55,770 nucleotides of DNA, taken from positions 1 to 55,770 of IMG/VR virus record IMGVR_UViG_3300034198_022322; one strand, given 5' to 3'. This document shows, in pieces, positions 7,419 through 15,232 of this stretch. Under the pieces are notes generated by a model that was given only the letters and a program-made list of their open reading frames with translations, was not told the DNA's origin and ran no database searches. The stretch comes from a virus. The translations under genes and the position numbers were made by a program. Each line of letters begins with the position of its first letter. Position 1 is the first letter of the stretch.

Positions 7419-7870
7419 CCGGGCAGTTTGATGGATGATAGTTTGACGTCGAAAAAGTGATCCCCAGCGTCGTCCATGAGCGCCCACCACTCTTCAGGGT
7501 CGGCGTCTGGGTCCGGCAGCGTTTCGTCCTCGTCGACGTAATCCTCCAGCTTTTCTTCCACGCTACCATCCGGTCCTTCGACCCAACATACCCCCATACC
7601 GTCGGTGCAGACACCCACGATAAAGCCTTCACGACCTGCCCCTTTCGGGAACAGCTCCACTCGTACCAAGTTGCGGTAGCAGAACCTGGGGAAGTAGATC
7701 GTCATTGTAGCTCGGTCGACGTTTCGTTCATCGCTGATATTGGTCTCTGATTCGTCCTGCAGATGATCGTCCTTCAGCCAGTACCCCTTTTCGAGGATGG
7801 CGATGAACGCTAGGAAATCATCTTCCTTCGTGCACTTTACGTGCCCCTCCATTGTCGCGTAAGTACTCAT
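7415..7870 (-). CDS. Hypothetical acidic protein
   Basis: 151 residues with a globular N-terminal half (TMTIYFPRFCYRNLVRVELF, VGVCTDGMGVCWVEGPDGSV) and a very acidic stretch (KLEDYVDEDETLPDPDADPE, then EWWALMDDAGDHFFDVKL). The stop overlaps the next gene as ATGA. An acidic, DNA-mimic-like character is possible, but function is unknown. Confidence 0.76.
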   Translation of the reverse strand: MSTYATMEGHVKCTKEDDFLAFIAILEKGYWLKDDHLQDESETNISDERNVDRATMTIYFPRFCYRNLVRVELFPKGAGREGFIVGVCTDGMGVCWVEGPDGSVEEKLEDYVDEDETLPDPDADPEEWWALMDDAGDHFFDVKLSSIKLPG

Positions 7871-8452
7871 TCAGATGTCTGTCGGTGGTGTTGTTACCAA
7901 GCTGTCGTTCAGGATCTCAGTCGTCGTTTCTGTCAGAGGGCAGTGCTGCTCGGCCGGTAGGCTGGCTGGCGTCACCGTGTACATACACGTCGAGATGTTG
8001 GCCTCAGCGACCGCCTCGTTCAGACCGTGGTTTTCCCCCAAATACTCGCGTAGGGAGGTGGAGCCTTGGTCTGTCAGAGCTTCGAGCACGCTCGCCTCCG
8101 AGACACCCACAGGCACCTCAATGGTGCACGAGGTCTCAAATCTCGACTCACACGTCAGCTTCAGAAGCTTGGTCTCGTGCGTGTCCGGGATACCCTCCGA
8201 CGAGAGGTCTCCAGGCTGCATACCGTTCAGCCACGCCTCCAAGTCCGTCAGAGGTGAGTGACCAGGTTCCCGGGTTGTCTCCAAGCAGATGAGCTGCGCG
8301 TAGTTCGGTGTCAGTTTGGCTACCGCTTGCTTCTCTTGGCGGTCCCACATCACCAGCCCGGCAGAAGGCGGCAAGTCGGGTAGATCAGGGAATGTCTCAT
8401 GAACTGCCCCAACCAGCCACACGAACCTTGGATTGTCGGCGTCGAACTTCAT
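7871..8452 (-). CDS. Hypothetical protein
   Basis: 193 residues from MKFDADNPRFVWLVGAVHET; this ATG shares ATGA with the upstream stop and is preferred over a start 18 codons earlier. Central part beta-rich (LKLTCESRFETSCTIEVPVG), C-terminus Thr-rich. No motif recognised. Function unknown. Confidence 0.72.
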   Translation of the reverse strand: MKFDADNPRFVWLVGAVHETFPDLPDLPPSAGLVMWDRQEKQAVAKLTPNYAQLICLETTREPGHSPLTDLEAWLNGMQPGDLSSEGIPDTHETKLLKLTCESRFETSCTIEVPVGVSEASVLEALTDQGSTSLREYLGENHGLNEAVAEANISTCMYTVTPASLPAEQHCPLTETTTEILNDSLVTTPPTDI

Positions 8453-8697
8453 ACGGGCCAATACCAGCTGGTGGTGGTTTTGAACTTCCTGTCGTGCGCC
8501 TCGCACACCTCCCTCATCGCCTGAGCGAACTTGAACCTCATGGCGGACTCTGCGGCGGTGGCTCGAGCCTTCCAGTGCTTCAAGGATGCCTCCTCCACTC
8601 TGAGAGCTGACTCAAGCTGACGAATCTCGGCTTTCAGGCTGCTCACCTCGTCGCGTAGTCCGTCTGGCTTTCTACTCCAGCCTAGTTTGAAGTTCAT
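8449..8697 (-). CDS. Small coiled-coil protein
   Basis: 82 residues from MNFKLGWSRKPDGLRDEVSS, chosen because this ATG begins just after the upstream stop at 8699. Residues about 17-60 form a heptad-like helix (LKAEIRQLESALRVEEASLK, ARATAAESAMRFKFAQAMRE). Probably oligomeric. Function unknown. Confidence 0.66.
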   Translation of the reverse strand: MNFKLGWSRKPDGLRDEVSSLKAEIRQLESALRVEEASLKHWKARATAAESAMRFKFAQAMREVCEAHDRKFKTTTSWYWPV

Positions 8698-8698
8698 G

Positions 8699-9652
8699 TC
8701 AGTAAACGGAAACGACGTGAGGTTTCGAGGAGCGAATAACCTTGTGGCGGCTTTCCTCAGGATCCTCCGCAATGAGCAGCAGACGCAGCGTGTCGGTCGT
8801 GATGTTCAGCTTGGCGGCAAGCTGAGGGATACGCCACTTTTTACCGTGCTCTGGCCCTGCGGCTGTCGCCGAGAACCATTCACCGAAGGTTCGCCGAAGC
8901 TGTGCCTTATCCTCCAGACTCTTGCGGCCTTTCTTGCGCCCGCTGTAGTTCGGTTTTGGTTTCGCGACGAGAGGTTTCTCGACACTGGGTTCCTCGACGC
9001 TGGACGTCTTGCTCCGGACAGTCTTTCCGGCGTCCAAATCCATGACGAAGCCCATATTTCGAAGCTCATCGCGCAGCAAGCCGAGACTTTGACGAGCAGA
9101 CTCCAGCAACTCCAGTGCCGCATTCTCGTCAGCCAGGGCGATCTGATAGGAGCTCAGGAGCGGGATTGCCCCCTGCAGGTCAGCGCCTGGCTCAACCATG
9201 AATGCTGGCAGCTTCAGCTTGGCGGCTGGTTTTGGAGTTACAGGCGCCGCCACCGGAGTGAACTGTGCAGGCGGTTGATCTACTTTCGCCGCCGGTACGG
9301 GCGGAGGCTCAACAATTGGACTGTGGGGCAGGATCGGCATTGGCTCAGGTTCGGGTCTGTGGTTGTTGTTGCTGTCGGTTTTGAATCGGGCTTGGCGCTG
9401 CGCATCCCGCATTGCTTGCAGGTCCGGATTGCGGGACCACCAAGGTGCTATGCTTTCGATAGGTACGGCGATCACGCCTTTGTGACCCACCGGGTGAACG
9501 AAAGCTTTTCCGGAAGCCAACTCAGTCAGCTTTGCTGGCATCATGTGTTGACGGTCCTCCATGGTCCGAAAACGGACTTGGCGCCCTACGAACAGGTCGG
9601 CTGACAAGCCGCCTATTTTTCTCTCTTTCTGGTTTGCTACACCGGTGTGCAT
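8699..9652 (-). CDS. Hypothetical protein with Pro-rich linker and C-terminal HTH-like segment
   Basis: 317 residues. The N-terminal 70 residues look like a small beta domain (LFVGRQVRFRTMEDRQHMMP, GKAFVHPVGHKGVIAVPIES). A Pro/Val/Ala-rich linker spans about 100-150. The C-terminus is basic (KPNYSGRKKGRKSLEDKAQL) and ends with an HTH-like helix pair (WRIPQLAAKLNITTDTLRLL). A DNA-binding role is plausible; target unknown. Confidence 0.7.
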   Translation of the reverse strand: MHTGVANQKERKIGGLSADLFVGRQVRFRTMEDRQHMMPAKLTELASGKAFVHPVGHKGVIAVPIESIAPWWSRNPDLQAMRDAQRQARFKTDSNNNHRPEPEPMPILPHSPIVEPPPVPAAKVDQPPAQFTPVAAPVTPKPAAKLKLPAFMVEPGADLQGAIPLLSSYQIALADENAALELLESARQSLGLLRDELRNMGFVMDLDAGKTVRSKTSSVEEPSVEKPLVAKPKPNYSGRKKGRKSLEDKAQLRRTFGEWFSATAAGPEHGKKWRIPQLAAKLNITTDTLRLLLIAEDPEESRHKVIRSSKPHVVSVY

Positions 9653-9671
9653 GACATTTTGAACATTTTGT

Positions 9672-9914
9672 TTAAGTATTGTTTAGTTTTTCTCGCATCT
9701 CTTTCGGGGTCATACCGGTCTCCGCAAACACCTGAAAAGCCTCTAGGGCCAGTTCTAGGTGGGCTTGCTTTCTGGTACGCTCCATTGTGACAGGCGCTGT
9801 CAGAACGATCTCGTTGGCTCGCACGAACCCTGGCGGGCTGATGGTGATCAAACTAGCTACGGTCGACAGTCGGTAATCGCCCAGCAGCACGCGCTGCTTA
9901 GTTTCAGAGTCCAC
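9672..9914 (-). CDS. Hypothetical protein
   Basis: 80 residues with a GTG start at 9914 overlapping the upstream gene by 11 bp. Contents: MDSETKQRVLLGDYRLSTVA, a beta stretch, then the helical end ELALEAFQVFAETGMTPKEM. No motif recognised. Function unknown. Confidence 0.62.
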   Translation of the reverse strand: MDSETKQRVLLGDYRLSTVASLITISPPGFVRANEIVLTAPVTMERTRKQAHLELALEAFQVFAETGMTPKEMREKLNNT

Positions 9915-10626
9915 AGGCTTCGAGGTGAACGCCTACCGCCGCACTCACATCCGCCAAGCGGGCCTGAGTGAGCGATAGGTTGTGGGTTGAATCCTTGTTC
10001 ACCTCCTCTGGGCTCGCCAGCAGCAGGAATTTGCGTGGGCTCTCCAACGTCACGAATTTTCCGAGCTTTCGCAGGCTGGCCAAGTTGTGCTTCAGACCAA
10101 ATTCGGCGCTGAAACTTATCTCAGACGGCTGGGGATTTTCGCTCCTTGGGTAAGGCCAGAAAAGCACGCGCCCTTCTGAGACGATGCTGCTGCGGAGTTG
10201 CTTGATACTCTCATCGTCTGTTTCTGGGTTTGGCTCCCATAAGCAAGACACATAGCTGCACTCCGACTGCGTACCTTCAGCGGATGAACAGGCAAAGACT
10301 AACACACCGTCGACCCTCCACCACACTCGCAGTCGCTCTTCTGACTCGACCAAACCACGCTTCGACACTTCCTCATCCAGAGCTAGAGAGAATCCAGCGC
10401 TTCGCACGGCTTCGTCGAATTTTTCCCAAGGCTGATTGGGCGTGCACGTGTCGTTACTCAGTAACATCATCGCTTGGATTTTATCACGGGCCGCCGCCAT
10501 CGTCGCAGCGGCGTCGATCGGATCCCGATCCCCTGCCCCAAATTCCTGTAAAGCTGATCGTATTTCGTCAAACAGCTCCTGCACTTCGTCGATGTACAGA
10601 AGCTCCGTGTCGTAAAACTCATTCAT
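9904..10626 (-). CDS. Hypothetical protein
   Basis: 240 residues opening MNEFYDTELLYIDEVQELFD. The first 70 residues are helical, the rest is mixed with several Trp and Cys (LRVWWRVDGVLVFACSSAEG, CSYVSCLWEPNPETDDESIK). It overlaps the upstream gene by 8 bp. No catalytic or metal motif I can defend. Function unknown. Confidence 0.73.
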   Translation of the reverse strand: MNEFYDTELLYIDEVQELFDEIRSALQEFGAGDRDPIDAAATMAAARDKIQAMMLLSNDTCTPNQPWEKFDEAVRSAGFSLALDEEVSKRGLVESEERLRVWWRVDGVLVFACSSAEGTQSECSYVSCLWEPNPETDDESIKQLRSSIVSEGRVLFWPYPRSENPQPSEISFSAEFGLKHNLASLRKLGKFVTLESPRKFLLLASPEEVNKDSTHNLSLTQARLADVSAAVGVHLEACGL

Positions 10627-11047
10627 CGGGAGAGTTGTCGATCAAGCTTTGAAGGAAGTCTGCTTCGGCGTCGAACCGGGCAACCATGTGGTCTTGAGAA
10701 ATCAGCACGCCTGTGGGTCTTTCTCTGTCTCGGAAGTACCTCCACATGGCTGCGATCGGTATGTTCATCACAGGGAATCGCCCATCCGCCAAATCGTCAT
10801 GGAATGGCGTACCGGCGCAGCCAACCTTGTCGGTATGAAACCCGACCGGGCAACTGAAGCAGCCTCGTTCGTTCGATTTGCCATTTGCGCGATAGCGTAC
10901 ACAGAGCGCGCATCCTGCCGCAGTGAAGCTACTGTCAGTCAGAGTATTATGGCGCCCTTCACGCACGGCGTCAGCAGCGTCCCGATACTTTTGGACACTC
11001 TCATCCAGCCGCTGCCTGTCTTCTTTTGTGAGCTTTTTGTAAGCCAT
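10619..11047 (-). CDS. Hypothetical protein with Cys cluster
   Basis: 142 residues from MAYKKLTKEDRQRLDESVQK; the ATG three codons earlier is also possible. After a helical N-terminus comes CALCVRYRANGKSNERGCFS and CPVGFHTDKVGC, five or six cysteines within about 40 residues that could bind zinc or an Fe-S cluster. The CxxC...CxxC layout resembles small treble-clef or ribbon folds. Function unknown. Confidence 0.72.
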   Translation of the reverse strand: MAYKKLTKEDRQRLDESVQKYRDAADAVREGRHNTLTDSSFTAAGCALCVRYRANGKSNERGCFSCPVGFHTDKVGCAGTPFHDDLADGRFPVMNIPIAAMWRYFRDRERPTGVLISQDHMVARFDAEADFLQSLIDNSPDE

Positions 11048-11049
11048 GG

Positions 11050-11565
11050 TTACCAAATTGTAAGAGCTGCGCGTGTAGTGACCTCGTTGTCGATAACGAT
11101 GATGGTGCCCCTGTCTTCATCGTCCTCCCCAAAGTAACGCACTTCGCCGTTCAGCTTGTACCCCCACGGGGCAAAGAACCTTTCGACGAGGTATTCAAGC
11201 CACTCGACGTATTCGTAAAACTTCTCGCCTCTGTCCCACGAAACAAGGCTGTGATCCTCGCTCCCGGAGCTTTCACACACCCACTGACACCACAGCCCAG
11301 GCTGTGACGAAGGAGGCGTGTTGTACTCCTCGATGGACACGTCACGAGACTGCCCGAAAGGACCAAGTCCCCCTACGAAGTATTCCGCTTCTTCGCCGAT
11401 TGGGAGACCCACCGCTTCACGCAGAGGATCCTCCATGTTTACCGCGATGTCCGGGTAGCGCTTCATACGCCGCGTCTCGCTGAACTGGTTGACGTATGCC
11501 GCGTGCTTTTCTTCAAGCAAAGGTGTGACCTTGAACGAGCCTGCGAAGTTAGTGTCGTATCCCAT
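11050..11565 (-). CDS. Phage protein of the MGYDTNF family
   Basis: 171 residues from MGYDTNFAGSFKVTPLLEEK (ATG 11565). The rest shows the hallmarks of a widespread uncharacterised phage family: FSETRRMKRYPD, DPLREAVGLPIGEEAEYFVG, GQSRDVSIEEYNTPPSSQPG, LWCQWVCE, WDRGEKFYEYVEWLEYLVER, FFAPWGYKLNGEVRYFGED, and a C-terminal DRGTIIVIDNEV. Its conservation across phages implies a real, probably early, function, but none is known to me. Confidence 0.86.
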   Translation of the reverse strand: MGYDTNFAGSFKVTPLLEEKHAAYVNQFSETRRMKRYPDIAVNMEDPLREAVGLPIGEEAEYFVGGLGPFGQSRDVSIEEYNTPPSSQPGLWCQWVCESSGSEDHSLVSWDRGEKFYEYVEWLEYLVERFFAPWGYKLNGEVRYFGEDDEDRGTIIVIDNEVTTRAALTIW

Positions 11566-11836
11566 GATTTTGATTTGTTTTGTTTTTCCAAGTGTGCCCA
11601 ACCCATGCGTGATTGCACTCTGAGCACCAAAATACCAGACACTCTGCGCGCGCTATGACCTCGGTCATGGTGACCGAGACCAAGTCGCTGCAGCAAAGCT
11701 CCTTCTCTTTCAGCAGCTCAGGCGACAGCGCTAACGCACTGCCTGGTGCCATGTAACGCATGCGCACGGATTTTCCGCACCCTCTGCATTTTTCATCGCA
11801 CGGTAGCTGCGAAAGTCTGCCCCTTCTCCGTTTCAT
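11549..11836 (-). CDS. Zinc-ribbon-like protein
   Basis: 95 residues from MKRRRGRLSQLPCDEKCRGC (ATG 11836, directly after the upstream stop at 11838). Two CxxC knuckles frame the protein: CDEKCRGCGKSVRMRY near the N-terminus and FWCSECNHAW near the C-terminus, with an extra CC pair between. This is a zinc-ribbon or finger layout of the kind found in small phage nucleic-acid-binding proteins. Function unknown. Confidence 0.65.
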   Translation of the reverse strand: MKRRRGRLSQLPCDEKCRGCGKSVRMRYMAPGSALALSPELLKEKELCCSDLVSVTMTEVIARAECLVFWCSECNHAWVGHTWKNKTNQNHGIRH

Positions 11837-11837
11837 A

Positions 11838-12101
11838 TCAGTGCTGCACTTGTTTCGATAGAAGCCACCGTACGAAACGTGACAACAAGGCAGCAGCCAG
11901 CAACAAGTACCAGACTGCCCCCATGAACTGCATCCCTCCAAACTGGTAGGTCGTGAGGGTTTTCCAGAATCCGTCGAAACCGTCCCCTTGCGGGAAAAGT
12001 AGCGCGACGGCTAGGCTGCAAACCAGGATTGTCACTGTGACCACTGGCGTAAATACCAGCAGTGCGAGTACGGCGCATCTTTCGACGATGTTGAATTTCA
12101 T
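11838..12101 (-). CDS. Two-pass membrane protein
   Basis: 87 residues. Hydrophobic segment 1 (VLALLVFTPVVTVTILVCSL, about 10-35) and segment 2 (GAVWYLLLAAALLSRFVRWL, about 60-80) are separated by FPQGDGFDGFWKTLTTYQFG. Start MKFNIVERC at ATG 12101, leader AAATCGAAGCAACAGAATG. Small two-span phage proteins include holins and membrane-integrity factors, but no lysin neighbour supports that here. Confidence 0.7.
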   Translation of the reverse strand: MKFNIVERCAVLALLVFTPVVTVTILVCSLAVALLFPQGDGFDGFWKTLTTYQFGGMQFMGAVWYLLLAAALLSRFVRWLLSKQVQH

Positions 12102-12119
12102 TCTGTTGCTTCGATTTGC

Positions 12120-12461
12120 TCAGCCCTGCACCTCGCGGGCTTCCATGATCCTGACGACGCGCATGCGCTTTGCCAAGTACCAGAATGATCCCTGAGCTGC
12201 CGGACGACTGATCAGCTGCGTACCTCGCAACTCCACCTCGCACCAGACCCGACCTTTGGTAGTCAGGTGAGGGGCGCAGGGAGCAGGCGCGGCATGCCAG
12301 CCGGGTCGGTGCTGGTAGCCTGGCGTTGGGTGATCCTCTGCCGGTAGCCACTTCCCGATCGGAACCACCTGCCTGCGGTTGATGAAGAGCGGACCCATAG
12401 TTCCGTTCTTACGCAGGCGCAGCAACTTGTAACCTAGGATGGTCTTCGGTAGGCGCGTCAC
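12120..12461 (-). CDS. Conserved phage protein (GYKLxRxRKxGxxGPLFINRR family)
   Basis: 113 residues. Motifs in order: GYKLLRLRKNGTMGPLFINR, VVPIGKWLPAEDHPTPGYQH, RPGWHAAPAPCAPHLTTKGR, VWCEVEL, and QGSFWYLAKRMRVVRIM. I recall this arrangement from a small family found in many phages and prophages, with a conserved RPGWH and GRVWCEVE. Enzymatic role unknown; conserved His, Cys and Trp hint at a catalytic or metal site. It shares ATGA with the upstream gene. Confidence 0.8.
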   Translation of the reverse strand: MTRLPKTILGYKLLRLRKNGTMGPLFINRRQVVPIGKWLPAEDHPTPGYQHRPGWHAAPAPCAPHLTTKGRVWCEVELRGTQLISRPAAQGSFWYLAKRMRVVRIMEAREVQG

Positions 12462-13102
12462 TCCGCGCCCTCCCGATTCTCTACCGCACGCACCATATCC
12501 GCGTTGATGGTGTCCAGCATGTACTGGAGGTCTTCGGGCGTGCTCAGGTAGAACCCGCTGCAGCCGGCCGCATAGGCCTCTGCGTCTCGTCTGTAGTCGC
12601 TGACGCTGTCGAACACGTCTCCGTTACCGTCGAGACGGGCCTCGTAGGCCGTCACGTAGTACTCATAGACTTCACCGTTGCACCAATCCGAGTAGGCGGA
12701 GCAAAAATGTTTTGCTTGCCCGATCAGCCACAGACGCCGTTCAGGGGCCTTCATTTTCTTAGCGATCGTCAGCATTTCCTTTGAGGGGATCCACAGCCCG
12801 GCGGTGCGGACAGAGTCCCACGGACAGGAAGTTCCAGCCCCTCCGGTACCTTGAGGGAACCAGCTGCAATTGCCGTGCTCGAAGTAGCTCAGAGCCACAC
12901 AGTCTGGGTCATCGTGCCGCTGTTCGAATGTGTCGACGTCAAAATTGCTGTGATTCCGATTCAGGCTGATGATGCGGCCAGCTCCCTGATCGCAGGGGTT
13001 CTCAGCTAGTTCGTCCTGCGAAACCTCCACGAAGACGACTAGGTCGCCTTCGTGGAACATCGTTGTCTTGCCGATATCCGGCAGTTCAGTAAGTGGGGTC
13101 AT
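12458..13102 (-). CDS. Hypothetical protein
   Basis: 214 residues from MTPLTELPDIGKTTMFHEGD; this ATG overlaps the stop of the upstream 52-residue gene as ATGA, so I prefer it to the in-frame ATG at 13147. Begins with a beta segment (GDLVVFVEVSQDELAENPCD) and ends with a helical region (CSGFYLSTPEDLQYMLDTIN). No motif recognised. Function unknown. Confidence 0.7.
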   Translation of the reverse strand: MTPLTELPDIGKTTMFHEGDLVVFVEVSQDELAENPCDQGAGRIISLNRNHSNFDVDTFEQRHDDPDCVALSYFEHGNCSWFPQGTGGAGTSCPWDSVRTAGLWIPSKEMLTIAKKMKAPERRLWLIGQAKHFCSAYSDWCNGEVYEYYVTAYEARLDGNGDVFDSVSDYRRDAEAYAAGCSGFYLSTPEDLQYMLDTINADMVRAVENREGAE

Positions 13103-13257
13103 TTGAATGTGTCGTGTTGAATGGCCGGACGGCTGATCGTCAGCCATACCGAGTATAGAATCGCTTCTAGGTTAGACGTTGGCTTTCGATGCGTGGAGCA
13201 TCGGTCCAAGGTCAGAAGAAGCCCTGCGATTACGATCAGGCTGATCAGCAGCCTCAC
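13099..13257 (-). CDS. Small membrane protein or lipoprotein (52 aa)
   Basis: GTG at 13257 lies 4 bp after the upstream stop, and the TGA overlaps the next ATG as ATGA, the coupling used throughout this block. The product starts VRLLISLIVIAGLLLTLDRC: a basic residue, an 18-residue hydrophobic segment, then Cys. Strictly a lipobox would need a small residue before Cys and here it is Arg, so a plain membrane anchor is more likely. The tail is STHRKPTSNLEAILYSVWLT. Function unknown. Confidence 0.58.
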   Translation of the reverse strand: MRLLISLIVIAGLLLTLDRCSTHRKPTSNLEAILYSVWLTISRPAIQHDTFK

Positions 13258-13261
13258 GGTT

Positions 13262-13522
13262 CTAGCTGAGCTTCTCACTGTGGTGCTTCTTCATGGTTTC
13301 CCAAGCCAGGTCCGGGATCAGGTCCCGCAGGATGGTGTCGAGCAGCCTAGCGGTCGCGTAGGCCTCTCCGAAGAGCTTTCGGCGGTACGAGCTCAGCACG
13401 GCCCTCAATCGCTTCCTGTCGGCGGCGTAGGCCGCCTTCATCTGCCTGTCGTCCTTGGGGTGAGCTTGCCACGCCTGAATGCTGCGCTCGAACGCGGTCA
13501 CGGATTCGTCAAACTTCTTCAT
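13262..13522 (-). CDS. Hypothetical helical protein
   Basis: 86 residues, ATGA-coupled to the upstream HD-domain gene. All helical and basic (MKKFDESVTAFERSIQAWQA, KDDRQMKAAYAADRKRLRAV, KLFGEAYATARLLDTILRDL). No motif recognised. Function unknown. Confidence 0.7.
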   Translation of the reverse strand: MKKFDESVTAFERSIQAWQAHPKDDRQMKAAYAADRKRLRAVLSSYRRKLFGEAYATARLLDTILRDLIPDLAWETMKKHHSEKLS

Positions 13523-13944
13523 GAGTCGAGTAGCTCGAGGGCTGTATAGTACTTAATCAACTGCCGCAGCGTCGGGGAGTCGCTCAGGTTGTGGTGGATG
13601 TCCGCAATCTTCACTTTCTTCGCAATCGGGTTCGTCACCACCGTGTCCAGGTAATCGTCGTACGACTGTCCCTCGGTCTTCGTGAGGGCCACTACCGCGT
13701 CGATCACCTCCCATGGGATCCCGGCGTTGCGAAGCTGTACGTACGACGTCTGCGTGTCCTCCAGCACGTCGTGCAACCAGGCGGTCGCCACGACGTTGGG
13801 CTCTTCCCCTTCCAGAGAGCGAGCGACCGCCTCCGGATGCGTGATGTATGGCGTGACTCCGTCTCTTCGAAACTGACCCTCGTGGGCCTTTCTGGCGATA
13901 CTCTGCGCCAGCTCTACTACATCGATGTCTTTTTCAGGTTCCAT
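13519..13944 (-). CDS. HD-domain hydrolase, SpoT/MESH1-like (p)ppGpp hydrolase candidate
   Basis: 141 residues. Motifs of the RelA/SpoT hydrolase fold are readable in order: ARKAHEGQFRRDGVTPYITH (His of box 1), AVARSL, VATAWLHDVLEDTQTSY (HD pair), WEVIDAVVALTKTEGQSYDD, and VKIADIHHNLSDSP (second D and N). Stand-alone HD proteins of this type hydrolyse ppGpp, or in some cases NADPH or other nucleotides. Length fits a single-domain hydrolase with no synthetase half. In a phage it could relieve the host stringent response; that role is inference. Confidence 0.85.
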   Translation of the reverse strand: MEPEKDIDVVELAQSIARKAHEGQFRRDGVTPYITHPEAVARSLEGEEPNVVATAWLHDVLEDTQTSYVQLRNAGIPWEVIDAVVALTKTEGQSYDDYLDTVVTNPIAKKVKIADIHHNLSDSPTLRQLIKYYTALELLDS

Positions 13945-13957
13945 ATTTGATAGATTT

Positions 13958-14164
13958 TTACGCTCCTAACTTTTCCAAAAACGACTCGAAGGCCCGCGGA
14001 GGCTTTGCGGCGCCGCGGTTCCTTCGAGCGATTGATTGCTGGTACTGAGCTAGCTGCGCCTTGTTGAACTCCCGCAAACCTTTCGGTAAATCGGGGTCCT
14101 CGGAGCGCTGTCGAAACAGACCCAGGATCATGTCCTCCTGCTTCAGGTTGCGCTGGACAGGCAT
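13958..14164 (-). CDS. Small basic hypothetical protein
   Basis: 68 residues (MPVQRNLKQEDMILGLFRQR, then REFNKAQLAQYQQSIARRNR). It overlaps the upstream gene by 22 bp and is rich in Arg, Gln and Lys, which suggests nucleic-acid or protein contacts. Function unknown. Confidence 0.66.
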   Translation of the reverse strand: MPVQRNLKQEDMILGLFRQRSEDPDLPKGLREFNKAQLAQYQQSIARRNRGAAKPPRAFESFLEKLGA

Positions 14165-14502
14165 GGCTCTACCAGCGGTATTGGTTCGAGTAGCGCGGAG
14201 TAACCTGAAATACGCGGCTCCCAGTCGGCACCCGTGTCGATTTCCGCCAGCATTTCCGGTACCGGATCATCTTTGCGCAACGGGAAGCATCCGAAGGCCA
14301 AGCCTCCCTCCCAGTCCGCTTCCCACGAAGATTCTACGGCACCCGCACCGCAGATGTGGGCGATGGTCGCGCCCAGCATATTGCACAGATCAAGCCCGCG
14401 CGCGTGAATTTCAGCAAGCCTAGCGTCCAGCGCCGGGTCTTTGGCTTTGTGGCTATGCTCTCGCAGGGCGTCGAATCCCTCGGACAGTGAGATAATTTTC
14501 AT
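14143..14502 (-). CDS. Hypothetical protein
   Basis: 119 residues opening MKIISLSEGFDALREHSHKA. Leader TACCTTTACACACATG lacks an SD. A helical N-terminus (ALDARLAEIHARGLDLCNML) is followed by a Trp-rich segment (VESSWEADWEGGLAFGCFPL). It overlaps the next gene by 22 bp. Function unknown. Confidence 0.72.
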   Translation of the reverse strand: MKIISLSEGFDALREHSHKAKDPALDARLAEIHARGLDLCNMLGATIAHICGAGAVESSWEADWEGGLAFGCFPLRKDDPVPEMLAEIDTGADWEPRISGYSALLEPIPLVEPCLSSAT

Positions 14503-14717
14503 GTGTGTAAAGGTAGGTTGAATGCCTCTTTCCTTATCCGTACCAGCTTCAGGATCTTCTTGTCTTTGTCCTCCACGAACTTGCTGCTCAGTATTTTCTC
14601 AGCGATCAGCAGCGCTGTTTCTGCGGACATCGCGCAGGACGCGAGTGGTTGCCTCACCAGCGTGAAGTCCTCGACATTGAAGGCGAAGATGCCCTTGAAG
14701 GCGTTGCGTCTTCTCAT
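14499..14717 (-). CDS. Hypothetical protein
   Basis: 72 residues from MRRRNAFKGIFAFNVEDFTL, the ATG that forms ATGA with the upstream stop; the longer in-frame opening upstream would overlap that gene by 200 bp and is not credible. Helical with a basic end (VEDKDKKILKLVRIRKEAFN). Function unknown. Confidence 0.65.
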   Translation of the reverse strand: MRRRNAFKGIFAFNVEDFTLVRQPLASCAMSAETALLIAEKILSSKFVEDKDKKILKLVRIRKEAFNLPLHT

Positions 14718-15154
14718 GGTGTCTGGTCTTCGAGCGGGTGATATTCCATGGCGTTGGCCTCGAACTGTTTGACCAGGCCACGGGCCACGATGCCTTGGCG
14801 GAACGAGTAGGTCCGGTCCGGGGCGTTCGCCCAGTGGTTCCATAGCGCCGTGAGTATGCCGATACCGGCGTTGATGACGCGGTGGTTGTTGCCGCTGTCG
14901 TGGGTGTTGAACGCCGCCCACCCCGGGGGAAGGTGTTTCACGGCGTCGAACCTAGAAGACGGTACAAACTCTCCGGGGCTGAAGCCCAGCCGCGCCGATG
15001 GGATGGCCTTGGCGGGCGGCTTGGCGGCGGTGACCAGTTTGCCGATCTGGTGGCAGGCTTCGTCGTAGGCCCCGAAACTGGGCCGCTTCGGGTTGTCGGC
15101 GAGCCACTTCAGGATGAACTGCTTCTGAGCGTCGTTGAGATGGTAGGAGATCAT
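14714..15154 (-). CDS. Hypothetical protein
   Basis: 146 residues opening MISYHLNDAQKQFILKWLAD. Includes LGFSPGEFVPSSRFDAVKHL, PPGWAAFNTHDSGNNHRVIN and a Trp-rich helix (GILTALWNHWANAPDRTYSF). The start lies only 8 bp beyond a strong hairpin. No motif recognised. Function unknown. Confidence 0.74.
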   Translation of the reverse strand: MISYHLNDAQKQFILKWLADNPKRPSFGAYDEACHQIGKLVTAAKPPAKAIPSARLGFSPGEFVPSSRFDAVKHLPPGWAAFNTHDSGNNHRVINAGIGILTALWNHWANAPDRTYSFRQGIVARGLVKQFEANAMEYHPLEDQTP

Positions 15155-15161
15155 GGGTAAG

Positions 15162-15190
15162 AAAAAGGGCGGGAAACGCTCCCCGCCCTT
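15162..15190 (-). terminator. Rho-independent terminator after thyX
   Basis: Perfect 9-bp stem AAGGGCGGG/CCCGCCCTT with an 8-nt loop and a T-run on the minus strand. It lies 43 bp after the ThyX stop and 8 bp before the next ATG at 15154. Confidence 0.8.
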
Positions 15191-15232
15191 GAGTTTCAGT
15201 CGATTTTCACGGGCCGGTGAGACCGGCTTGGG

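Noticed and set aside
14499-14921. 140-codon version of the 72-residue gene
   Set aside because: The extra N-terminus overlaps 200 bp of the next gene and is Arg/Pro-rich shadow; ATG 14717 forms ATGA with its neighbour.
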